Part shown: positions 6,300-12,922 of the stretch, in pieces
How the letters are laid out: every line of letters starts with the position of its first letter
Position numbering within the stretch: the stretch's first letter is position 1
Assembly: GCA_002298155.1 (NCBI GenBank)
Contig: DBME01000056.1
Location: 1-14,807, forward strand
Length of the DNA stretch: 14,807 nucleotides
DNA from: Holophagaceae bacterium UBA706
GTDB taxonomy: Bacteria > Acidobacteriota > Holophagae > Holophagales > Holophagaceae
Direction of reading: 5' to 3'
Made by a program: the position numbers and the translations under genes
The notes under the pieces: generated by a model
What the model was told of the DNA's origin: nothing
The model's database searches: none
What the model saw: the letters and a program-made list of their open reading frames with translations, nothing else

Positions 6300-8297
6300 A
6301 TGCACCTCAGCAGCCTGAAACTCCGCACCATCCTGACCATCCTTGCCATCTACGTGGTGGTGGGGGCCGTCAGCCTCGCAGCCTTCTTCTGGGCGGCCCA
6401 GGGCATTTCCGAGACCTTCGGGCGGCGCTTCGCGGAGAAGAACGCCCTGCTGGACAAGGAGCGCCTCCTGGGGCCGGTGCGCCGGGAAGTGGCGCTGGCC
6501 CGCAAGCTGTCGGACTCCGAGACCATCCGGACGCTGTGCCGGGCCGAGGATGATCCCCGGGCACTGGCGGCGGGCTTGGCGGAGCTGGAGGGGTTCCGGC
6601 GGGCCTTCTCGGACCGCAGCTGCTTCTTCGTGGTGGCCAAGAGCCGGAACTACTACTACGGCGACGAGAAGGCCCCCGCCAAGGAACCCAGGTACACGAT
6701 TCAACCCGGCGACATCAACAACCAGTGGTACTTCGACACCATGGCGAAGGTCGACGACTTCGAGCTCCATGTGGATTCCAATGTGCCCCTGGGCCTGCTC
6801 AAGGTCTGGGTGAACGTCATCGTCAAGGACGATGGCCGCAAGGTGGGTCTGGCGGGCACTGGCGTGGACCTCTCGGATTTCATGCACGAGGTGGTCAAGA
6901 GCGGCGACAAGAGCGCCCTGACCGTCATGGTCGATCCCCGGGGCACCCTCCAGGCGCACCCCAACGCGCACTACATGGATTTCAACGCCCGCATGAAGGA
7001 TGAAGCGCGGCGCATGACCCTCTACCAGCTGGTGGACGACGAAGCCGGCCGGGCCGAGCTCCGCCTTCACCTGGACCGCCTCGTCAAGGGCGGCTCGGCC
7101 ATGGAGTCCTTCCACCTCACCGTGGAGGGCAAGCGCTACCTGGCCGCCGCCACGCGCATCGACGAGATCGACTGGATCGCCATCACCCTCGTGGACCCCT
7201 CGCAGGTCCTGGGCATGAGCAGCTTCCTCCCCATCCTGGCCCTGCTGGTGCTGAGCCTGGCGGCCACCATCGCCCTGGTGTCCTGGCTCCTGAACCGCAC
7301 GGTGCTGGACCCCCTGGCGCGCCTCACCGCCACCAGCCAGGAGATCGCCGCGGGCAACTACGCCATCGCCCTGCCCGTGGACCGGGAGGACGAGATCGGC
7401 CGCCTCACGGGCATGTTCAACCACATGGCCGCCACCATCCAGGACTACACCTCCAACCTCGAGCACATCGTGGAGGACCGCACGCGGGCCCTCACGCTCT
7501 CCAACCGCAAGATCATGGACAGCCTCGAGTACGCCCACCTCATCCAGGAGAGCACGCTGCCCAAGCCCGCCGTCCTGGATAGGCACATCCCCGACCGCTT
7601 CGTCCACTTCCGCCCCCGCGACATCGTGGGCGGCGACTTCTACGCCTTCCTCCCCGCCGCCGACGGCTTCCTCCTGGCCGTGGGCGACTGCACCGGCCAC
7701 GGGGTGCCCGGCGCCTTCATGAGCATGAGCGCCGGCGCCGTCCTGGACCAGCTTCTGGCCAAGCTGGGCCCCGACGATCCCGCCGCCATCCTCAAGGAGA
7801 TGAACAAGGCCCTCAAGGCTATCCTCCACCAGGAGGCCGTGGGCGAGCGCGCGGCACGCGGCTGGACCATGGACAACGGGCTGGACCTGGCGCTCCTGCG
7901 CGTTCTGCCGGACCGTCTGGTGTTCGCCGGGGCGCGCCTTCCCCTGTGGGTGCTGCCCCCCGGGGAGACGGAGATCCAGGTGCTGCCGGGCGATTCCCAC
8001 AGCCTGGGCTACCGGCGCTCCCGCCTCGACTTCCCCTTCCGGAACCAGGAGGCGCCTCTGGCGCCGGGCACCCGCTGCTACCTGTTCACCGACGGCGTGC
8101 TGGACCAGAACGGGGGCAAGTTCAATTTCGGCTTCGGCCGCCGCCGCCTTGGCCGGCTCCTGCAGGAGATGAGGGATCTGCCCATGTCCGGGCAGGCCGA
8201 GGCCCTGGCCAAGGCCCTCGCGGAATATCAGGGCGCCAACCCGCAACGGGACGACATCACCATTTTGGGGTTCCGTACCGGCCCCGCCGCGGAGTAG
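6300..8297 (+). CDS. siaA: SiaA-like sensor PP2C (SpoIIE-type) phosphatase
   Basis: A membrane-bound Ser/Thr phosphatase expected to dephosphorylate SiaC in response to an external cue. The 665 residues are about the size of P. aeruginosa SiaA as I recall it. Order of parts: transmembrane helix about 10-32; a periplasmic sensor of dCache type, about 35-305, containing the typical QWYFDTMAK and TGVDLSDF segments; transmembrane helix about 309-331; HAMP about 332-385 (with the EDEIGRL motif, 363-369); a coiled coil of about 40 residues; and a PP2C/SpoIIE domain from about 430. Metal-binding acidic residues are in place: D446 in GGDFY, D463 in GDCTGHG, D598 in FTDGV, and D651/D652 in RDDITIL. 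The stop is 3 nt from siaB. Together with the next three genes this reproduces the order siaA-siaB-siaC-siaD, which makes the specific assignment much firmer than the domain content alone. Confidence 0.9.
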   Translation: MHLSSLKLRTILTILAIYVVVGAVSLAAFFWAAQGISETFGRRFAEKNALLDKERLLGPVRREVALARKLSDSETIRTLCRAEDDPRALAAGLAELEGFRRAFSDRSCFFVVAKSRNYYYGDEKAPAKEPRYTIQPGDINNQWYFDTMAKVDDFELHVDSNVPLGLLKVWVNVIVKDDGRKVGLAGTGVDLSDFMHEVVKSGDKSALTVMVDPRGTLQAHPNAHYMDFNARMKDEARRMTLYQLVDDEAGRAELRLHLDRLVKGGSAMESFHLTVEGKRYLAAATRIDEIDWIAITLVDPSQVLGMSSFLPILALLVLSLAATIALVSWLLNRTVLDPLARLTATSQEIAAGNYAIALPVDREDEIGRLTGMFNHMAATIQDYTSNLEHIVEDRTRALTLSNRKIMDSLEYAHLIQESTLPKPAVLDRHIPDRFVHFRPRDIVGGDFYAFLPAADGFLLAVGDCTGHGVPGAFMSMSAGAVLDQLLAKLGPDDPAAILKEMNKALKAILHQEAVGERAARGWTMDNGLDLALLRVLPDRLVFAGARLPLWVLPPGETEIQVLPGDSHSLGYRRSRLDFPFRNQEAPLAPGTRCYLFTDGVLDQNGGKFNFGFGRRRLGRLLQEMRDLPMSGQAEALAKALAEYQGANPQRDDITILGFRTGPAAE

Positions 8298-8300
8298 ACC

Positions 8301-8843
8301 ATGGGCGACCTGCACGCCATCCGGCAGTTCCTGGCCTCCGAAGGCATCCTCATGAGCTTCCACGGCCCCTTCCGGCACGGGATCCTGGAGGAGCTGGGCC
8401 GGGCCCTGCGCAAGCACCTGGAGTCCGAGTCCACCCGCAAGCCCGACACCACCGACGTCTTCTCGGTCTACATCGAGGCGGCCCAGAACGTGGCCAACTA
8501 TGCCAACCGCCACAACGGCGGCGACCCCGCCGGAGCCCGCTTCCAGCAGGGCGTGGTGGTCATCGGCAGGCAGGGCGACCACCACATCGTCCAGTGCGGC
8601 AACTTCATCCTGCCCGCCGATGGCCCAGCCCTCCTGGCGCGCCTGGACCACCTGTCAGGGCTCGATGCCGCGGCCCTCAAGACCCTGTTCAAGGAGCGCA
8701 TCCGGGCTGACGTGGAACCCGGCGCCCCGGGGGCGGGCCTGGGCCTCATCCGCATGGCGCGCATCGCAAGCCGGCCCCTGGGCTACGCCATCGTGCCCGG
8801 CGAGGACGGCCTGGACTTCTTCTCCCTGACCGTGATCCTATGA
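8301..8843 (+). CDS. siaB: SiaB-like kinase of the SiaC switch protein
   Basis: A 180-residue cytoplasmic protein with a GHKL-like ATPase fold, as in anti-sigma-factor kinases of the SpoIIAB/RsbW type but in the SiaB (DUF6272) branch. The N-box is IEAAQNVANYANR (58-70, with E59, N63 and N66) and the glycine-rich ATP lid is GAGLGLIRMAR (144-154). In P. aeruginosa SiaB phosphorylates SiaC and so opposes SiaA. The ATG at 8301 follows the siaA stop by 3 nt and has GGAG at 8291-8294. Its TGA overlaps an ATG as ATGA, consistent with one polycistronic message. No sigma factor is nearby, so the expected target is the next gene's product, not a sigma regulator. Confidence 0.88.
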   Translation: MGDLHAIRQFLASEGILMSFHGPFRHGILEELGRALRKHLESESTRKPDTTDVFSVYIEAAQNVANYANRHNGGDPAGARFQQGVVVIGRQGDHHIVQCGNFILPADGPALLARLDHLSGLDAAALKTLFKERIRADVEPGAPGAGLGLIRMARIASRPLGYAIVPGEDGLDFFSLTVIL

Positions 8844-8854
8844 CCGAGGTCAAC

Positions 8855-9241
8855 ATGGTGAACCTGACCTTGCACGCCACCGCCTCCAGTCCCCAGGTCC
8901 AGGCTGACGAGAAGACCGGGATCCTCGTCCTGTCCGGGGAGTCCTACCCCGAGAACTCCTTCGATTTCTACCGCCCCATCCTCAGCTGGGTGGCCGACTT
9001 CCTGGAGCGGGACCGGCGCAGTCTCACGGTGGAGGTGCGCCTGACCTACCTGAACACCAGCAGCATCAAATGCATGATGGACCTCCTGGACGCCATGGAG
9101 GATGCCCACCAGGCCGGCCGCGAGGTGAAGCTCAACTGGTACTACGATCAGGAGAACGACCGTGCCCTGGACCTGGCCGAGGAGTTCAAGGAGGACCTGA
9201 CGCTGCCCTTCACCATCGTTCCCGTTCCTTCGGAAGGGTGA
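8855..9241 (+). CDS. siaC: SiaC-like phospho-switch protein (DUF1987)
   Basis: A small protein of STAS/anti-anti-sigma-like fold in the DUF1987 family. Unphosphorylated SiaC binds and activates the diguanylate cyclase SiaD; SiaB phosphorylates it and SiaA reverses this. Conserved pieces are GESYPENSFDFYRPILSW and LTYLNTSSIKCMMDLL. Two starts are possible: an ATG at 8840 overlapping the siaB stop, and an ATG at 8855 with GAGGT (8846-8850) in front. I prefer 8855: it gives 128 residues, begins like other family members as I recall them, and numbers the Thr of NTSS as T68, the same number as the phosphorylated Thr reported for P. aeruginosa SiaC. From 8840 the protein has 133 residues and the same Thr is T73. 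The stop lies 5 nt before siaD. Confidence 0.88.
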   Translation: MVNLTLHATASSPQVQADEKTGILVLSGESYPENSFDFYRPILSWVADFLERDRRSLTVEVRLTYLNTSSIKCMMDLLDAMEDAHQAGREVKLNWYYDQENDRALDLAEEFKEDLTLPFTIVPVPSEG

Positions 9242-9246
9242 AACCC

Positions 9247-9966
9247 ATGGCGATCACTGGCCGGAAAGCACCCCGAGGGGATGAAGCCCAGGCGGCGGAC
9301 GTGAAGGCCCGCCTCCAGGCCCTGCGCGAGGACCCCGCGTTCCGCGACCACCCGCTGTTGAAGGAACTGGAACGCATGGCCGAGGCCCATCTCCGGCTCC
9401 TGGGCCGCATGGCGAAGATCACCCGCATCTCCGACGGCTTCCAGGCCCAGATGAAGGCATTGAACGAGTCCCTGCAGCGGGTGAGCCGCACGGACGCCCT
9501 CACGGAGATCGCCAACCGCCGGGCCATGATGGAAGAGGTGGGCGCCGAGCGCCTGCGCTCCATCCGCGGTGGGACCCCCATGGCCGTGGTCATGGCCGAC
9601 GTGGACCTGTTCAAGGGCATCAACGACACCTTCGGCCACGAAGCCGGGGACCGGGTCCTCCACGGCCTGGGCCAGGCCCTCAAGGGCGCCCTGCGCGCCT
9701 ACGACGTGTGCGGGCGCTGGGGCGGGGAGGAGTTCCTCGTCCTGCTTCCGGGCACGGACCGCGAGGGCGCCGAGGAGGTCGCGGAGAAGCTCCGGAAGGC
9801 CGTGGCGGACCTGCGGATCCCGGCGGGAGACAAGGAGATCTCGGTGCGCATGAGCCTGGGGATCGCGGTGCTGGACGGGCATGAACCGCTGGATGCGCTG
9901 CTGCGGCGCGCGGATGAGGCGATGTACGAGGCGAAGCGGATGGGTGGGGATCGGGTCGAAGGGTAG
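9247..9966 (+). CDS. siaD: SiaD-like GGDEF diguanylate cyclase
   Basis: Makes c-di-GMP from two GTP. The 239 residues start at the ATG at 9247, with GGGTGA (9235-9240) as ribosome-binding site; the frame is open further upstream into siaC but that extension is the siaC gene in another frame. Residues 1-80 are charged and helical, matching the stalk that SiaC clamps in P. aeruginosa SiaD. The GGDEF domain follows: SRTDALTEIANRRAM (80-94), ADVDLFKGINDTFGH (117-131) and the active-site loop GGEEF (159-163). An RxxD inhibitory site, R150-A-Y-D153, stands exactly five residues before the loop, so product feedback inhibition is expected. No transmembrane segment or sensor domain is present, so control must come through SiaC. 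It ends tail-to-tail with the AbrB-like gene, 6 nt away, with no hairpin between. Confidence 0.92.
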   Translation: MAITGRKAPRGDEAQAADVKARLQALREDPAFRDHPLLKELERMAEAHLRLLGRMAKITRISDGFQAQMKALNESLQRVSRTDALTEIANRRAMMEEVGAERLRSIRGGTPMAVVMADVDLFKGINDTFGHEAGDRVLHGLGQALKGALRAYDVCGRWGGEEFLVLLPGTDREGAEEVAEKLRKAVADLRIPAGDKEISVRMSLGIAVLDGHEPLDALLRRADEAMYEAKRMGGDRVEG

Positions 9967-9972
9967 GGCGGG

Positions 9973-10233
9973 TCAATCTGCCAATAACCGAAGTGCACCC
10001 GCAAACTTTGCAGCTTCCATTTCGGCCATGCTCATCCGCTCGGCACCCGGGATGGCGAAGGAGGCGATTGCCTCCACTCGGAACCGCACAGGCTCCATGA
10101 CTGTCTTCCCGCTACTCCTATCTAGTTCAAAACGAACCTTGTCCCCTTCCTTGAGGCCCAGGGCATCCCGGATGGCTTTGGGGATGGTCAATCGTCCCTT
10201 TCTGGAAAGCGTTGCAACGGCCGGGCGGCACAT
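9973..10233 (-). CDS. AbrB/MazE-type (SpoVT-AbrB) DNA-binding protein, orphan
   Basis: An 86-residue protein whose N-terminal half is a swapped-hairpin AbrB domain: ATLSRKGRLTIPKAIRDALG (7-26), then LKEGDKVRFELD. The C-terminal 35 residues are a short tail like those of MazE- or VapB-type antitoxins. The start is fixed by AGGAGGTGA, a perfect Shine-Dalgarno match (10238-10246 on the plus strand), before the ATG at 10233. No toxin gene follows: the next 6 nt lead straight into the end of siaD on the other strand. It is either a stand-alone regulator or the remaining half of a toxin-antitoxin pair. G+C is visibly lower than in neighbours (30 of 60 bases at 10081-10140 against 45 of 60 at 9721-9780), which suggests later acquisition. 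Confidence 0.82.
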   Translation of the reverse strand: MCRPAVATLSRKGRLTIPKAIRDALGLKEGDKVRFELDRSSGKTVMEPVRFRVEAIASFAIPGAERMSMAEMEAAKFAGALRLLAD

Positions 10234-10314
10234 TCCGTCACCTCCTGACCAATATGCGGTTCAATCCAGGCATTTCCAGCCCCGCCCAAAGCTTCCCTCT
10301 CTCCAAGCGATTCG

Positions 10315-10341
10315 GTCATCGCCGGCTTGGCCGGCGATGAC
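10315..10341. repeat. Perfect inverted repeat (REP-like hairpin)
   Basis: GTCATCGCCGGC (10315-10326) and GCCGGCGATGAC (10330-10341) form a perfect 12-bp stem with loop TTG. It has no T-tract on either side, so it is not a standard intrinsic terminator. Its look (short intergenic hairpin with GTCATCGCCGG arms) resembles repetitive extragenic palindromes of other G+C-rich bacteria. It lies in the non-coding stretch between the AbrB-like gene and ftsZ. Confidence 0.65.
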
Positions 10342-10361
10342 ATGCCAGGGCGATAGGGCGA

Positions 10362-10380
10362 AGCACGGAACAACCGTGCT
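10362..10380 (-). terminator. Hairpin downstream of ftsZ, possible terminator
   Basis: AGCACGG (10362-10368) and CCGTGCT (10374-10380) pair as a 7-bp stem around a 5-nt loop, 22 nt past the ftsZ stop codon in the direction of ftsZ transcription. There is no following U-tract, so it may be an RNA 3'-end stabiliser, a factor-dependent terminator aid, or part of a composite repeat with the 12-bp hairpin 20 nt away. Confidence 0.4.
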
Positions 10381-10401
10381 CCAAGGGCCCCGCGAAAAGC
10401 G

Positions 10402-11631
10402 CTACTCGATGGGCAGCCGCCCCTGGGTCATGCGGATGATGGCGGGCACGTGCAGGTCCTCGGCCATGGTGGCCATCTCGCCGCTGGGCGTGGGGGCTTG
10501 GGGCAGGAGCCGGGTGGGCGTGAGGGACGGGGAGTCCATGGGGTTCTGGGGCACTTCGCCGTAGACCCTGCCGGTGTCCCCGTTGGAGGCGCGCACGACT
10601 TCGGAGAACCCGTTCTGGACCGGCTCCTCGTAGGTGACCAGGCTGCCCGATTCCTCCTGGGGTTCGAGGAAGCCGGAGGCCAGCACCGTGACCAGCGCGC
10701 GGTCCTCCAGTTCGGGGGCCTCCACCTGGCAGAGCTTGATGTCGGCCAGGCCGTGGTAGTGCCGGCTCAGGAAGCCCATGGCGGTCTCCACGGCGGAGAG
10801 CTCCACGCGGTCCCAGTCCGCCATGACGGACACGATGACCTGCGAGGCCGAGCCGCGGTTGTCGCGCTCGAGCAGGGGGCAGTCCAGGGCGCGCTGCAGG
10901 GCGTCCAGGAGGGCCTCCTCGCCCCGGCCGGTGCCGGTGCCGATGAGGGCCTCGCGGCCGTTGCGCAGCACGGCCTCCACGTCGGCGAAATCGCCGTTGA
11001 GGGTGCCGGGGCGCAGGATGAGGTCCGTGATGCCGCGCACGCCCTGGATGAGGACGCCGTCGGCCACGCGGTAGGCCTCCTTGACCTTTACGCCCTTCTC
11101 GCAGAGGGTCAGCAGCTTCTCGTTGGAGACGACGATGACGGTGTCGGCGGTGTTGCGCAGGTTCTCGAGGCCCTGGGTGGCCTTGTCGGCCTTGTTGACG
11201 CCTTCCCAGCGGAAGGGGGTGAGGACCACGGCGACGGTGAGGGCGCCGTATTCCCGGGCGCAGCTGGCCACGATGGGCGCGGCGCCGGTGCCGGTCCCGC
11301 CGCCCATGCCGCCCGTGATGAAGACCATGTCCGCGCCCTGCAGGTGGGCCAGGATCTCCTCCCGGCTCTCCTCGGCGGCCACGGCGCCGCGCTCGGCGTT
11401 GCCGCCGGCCCCAAGGCCGCGCATGCTCATGGGGCCGAGGGGGATCTTCACGTGGGCCTTGCTCTGGGCGAGGCTCTGCTGGTCGGTGTTCATGGCGATG
11501 AACTGCACGCCGGTGACGCCGCTCTGGATCATGCGGTCCAGGGCGTTGCAACCCGCGCCTCCCACGCCCACGACCTTGATGTTGGCGCCGGGGAGATGGA
11601 CGGGATTGGGAAGGAAGGGGATCTCGTTCAT
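10402..11631 (-). CDS. ftsZ: Cell division protein FtsZ
   Basis: The tubulin-like GTPase that polymerises into the Z-ring at midcell. It has 409 residues from the ATG at 11631, preceded by GGTGA; an in-frame ATG at 11652 overlapping the end of ftsA would add 7 residues. Nucleotide-binding parts are in place: KVVGVGGAGCNALDRM (19-34), GLGAGGNAERGAVAAEES (72-89) and the tubulin signature GGMGGGTGTGAAP (107-119). The T7 catalytic loop is LNGDFADVEAVL (211-222), holding both Asp residues. After the GTPase and C-terminal fold (to about 320) comes a 70-residue disordered linker rich in Pro, Ser, Thr and Glu. A C-terminal peptide EDLHVPAIIRMTQGR (391-405) follows, in the usual site for FtsA binding. 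It is the last gene of the minus-strand division cluster; the stop is TAG at 10402. Confidence 0.97.
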   Translation of the reverse strand: MNEIPFLPNPVHLPGANIKVVGVGGAGCNALDRMIQSGVTGVQFIAMNTDQQSLAQSKAHVKIPLGPMSMRGLGAGGNAERGAVAAEESREEILAHLQGADMVFITGGMGGGTGTGAAPIVASCAREYGALTVAVVLTPFRWEGVNKADKATQGLENLRNTADTVIVVSNEKLLTLCEKGVKVKEAYRVADGVLIQGVRGITDLILRPGTLNGDFADVEAVLRNGREALIGTGTGRGEEALLDALQRALDCPLLERDNRGSASQVIVSVMADWDRVELSAVETAMGFLSRHYHGLADIKLCQVEAPELEDRALVTVLASGFLEPQEESGSLVTYEEPVQNGFSEVVRASNGDTGRVYGEVPQNPMDSPSLTPTRLLPQAPTPSGEMATMAEDLHVPAIIRMTQGRLPIE

Positions 11632-11642
11632 GAAGTCACCGG

Positions 11643-12857
11643 TCAGAACCATTGCTTGATCATTCCAAGGAAACCGCCGCCCCTGTTGGCGCGGCCGGTG
11701 GGTTCGCTCATGGCACGGTTGAGGGCTTTGACGGCGCCCAGGGCATTGGTGTAGAGCGGGTTTGCGATGGCGTGGGAAAGGCCCTGCACGTCGTGGACGC
11801 GGCCCAGCACGACGCGGGGCCGGCCCAGGATGTTCTGGGCGAGGATGGGCAGGTGGGGCAGCAGCGCGCCTCCGCCCACCAGATGCACGCCGCCGTGGAT
11901 CTCGTGGATGAGGCCGGAACGGCCGATCTCGGCCAGCACCATGTTGAGCAGTTCGATGGCCCGGGCGTGCAGGACCTCGGCGAGCTCGCGCCGCGCGACC
12001 TGGCGGCCTTCCTGCTCGAGTTCGATGTGTTCCTCGGCGGGAACCTGGGAGGGCAGGGCGGTGCCGTAGACGCGCTTGATGCGCTCGGCCATGCCGATGC
12101 CGCCCAGGTGCTTGGTGATCTCGAGATCCTTGGTGAAGTGCATGCCGCCGATGGGGATCACCGCGGAGTGGAAGAGGGTCCCGCGCAGGAAGACGCCCAG
12201 GTGCGTGAGCTGGTCGCCGATGTCCACGACCACGGCGCCGTTCTCGGCGTCCTCGCGGCTGAGCACGGCCTCGGCCGAGGCCAGGGGCGAATACATGAGC
12301 GTGGCGCCCGCGAGGCTGGACAGGTGCAGCGCGCGGTTGATGTTCTCGAGCACGGAGCCCGGCGCGACGATGATGCGCACCTCGGCCTCGAGCGTGTCGC
12401 CGATCATGTTCACGGGGTTCTTGATGTCGCGCTGGCCCTTGATGTGGAACATCTGGGGGATGCGGTGGAGGACCGTCTCCTCCTTGGCGAGCTTGCAGCC
12501 GTTGGTGGCCTGCTCCATGACGCGGTCGCGGTCCTGGGTGGTGATGACCCGGTCCGCCGAGGCGATGGTGATGGAGTCGCGCAGGTTCTCGCCCTTGAAC
12601 TGGATGCCGTCCACGGAGACGCGGATGCCGTCCAGGCGGGTCTGGCCCGAGGTGCGCATGGCCTCTTCCACGGCGCGGTTGATGGCCTGCACCGTGAGGT
12701 TGATGTCCGTGATCTCGCCCTGGCGGATGCCGCCCTCGGGATTGGCCAGGCTCGCGCCTGTCACGTTCAGCGCCCCGCCTTCTTCCTGGACCGCAATGAC
12801 AGCGACGACTTTGCTGGCTCCAAGATCCAGACCTAGCAGAACGGGCGGTTGCACCAT
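11643..12857 (-). CDS. ftsA: Cell division protein FtsA
   Basis: An actin-like ATPase that tethers FtsZ to the membrane and recruits later divisome proteins. It has 404 residues from the ATG at 12857, chosen because AGGAA stands just before it; an ATG at 12887 would add 10 residues. The phosphate-1 loop is GLDLGASKVVAV, the 1C-type subdomain lies in the first half (HRIPQMFHIKGQRDIKNPVN region), and the adenosine loop is VHLVGGGALLPHL. The C terminus GGGFLGMIKQWF is the amphipathic membrane-targeting helix. Odd: the phosphate-2 motif, normally DIGGGTTD, reads DIGDQLTH (12201-12224), so nucleotide contacts may differ. The assignment is secured by the ftsQ and ftsZ neighbours and by the overall pattern. 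The 65-nt gap to ftsQ (12858-12922) has only weak promoter resemblance (TGTAAA, 17 nt, TATGCT on the minus strand). Confidence 0.94.
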   Translation of the reverse strand: MVQPPVLLGLDLGASKVVAVIAVQEEGGALNVTGASLANPEGGIRQGEITDINLTVQAINRAVEEAMRTSGQTRLDGIRVSVDGIQFKGENLRDSITIASADRVITTQDRDRVMEQATNGCKLAKEETVLHRIPQMFHIKGQRDIKNPVNMIGDTLEAEVRIIVAPGSVLENINRALHLSSLAGATLMYSPLASAEAVLSREDAENGAVVVDIGDQLTHLGVFLRGTLFHSAVIPIGGMHFTKDLEITKHLGGIGMAERIKRVYGTALPSQVPAEEHIELEQEGRQVARRELAEVLHARAIELLNMVLAEIGRSGLIHEIHGGVHLVGGGALLPHLPILAQNILGRPRVVLGRVHDVQGLSHAIANPLYTNALGAVKALNRAMSEPTGRANRGGGFLGMIKQWF

Positions 12858-12922
12858 GAGTATTCCTGTATCCTTGTTCCAAAGCATAGCCGCATGGGAA
12901 CTGGATTTACAGCGTTGAAAAT

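Noticed and set aside
5880..8651. A 923-codon open frame antisense to the PqqD-like gene, siaA and siaB
   Set aside because: It is a mirror frame made by strong G/C third-position bias. Its translation is low-complexity (Gly, Ala, Val, His, Asp, Gln) with no recognisable domain, while the plus-strand genes have clear catalytic motifs.
9070..9246. An N-terminal extension of SiaD back into siaC
   Set aside because: This part is the siaC gene read in another frame; the ATG at 9247 has a proper ribosome-binding site and starts the expected stalk.
10188..10373. A 61-codon minus-strand frame overlapping the AbrB-like start, considered as a toxin partner
   Set aside because: It runs through the palindrome and into the AbrB gene in another frame, has no toxin motif, and has no ribosome-binding site comparable to that of the AbrB gene.
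10402..12882. An 826-codon minus-strand frame reading through ftsA into ftsZ, like a fusion
   Set aside because: Only the last 409 codons are FtsZ. The upstream part is the ftsA region in a wrong frame (Arg/Gly/Pro-rich), and ftsZ has its own start and ribosome-binding site.
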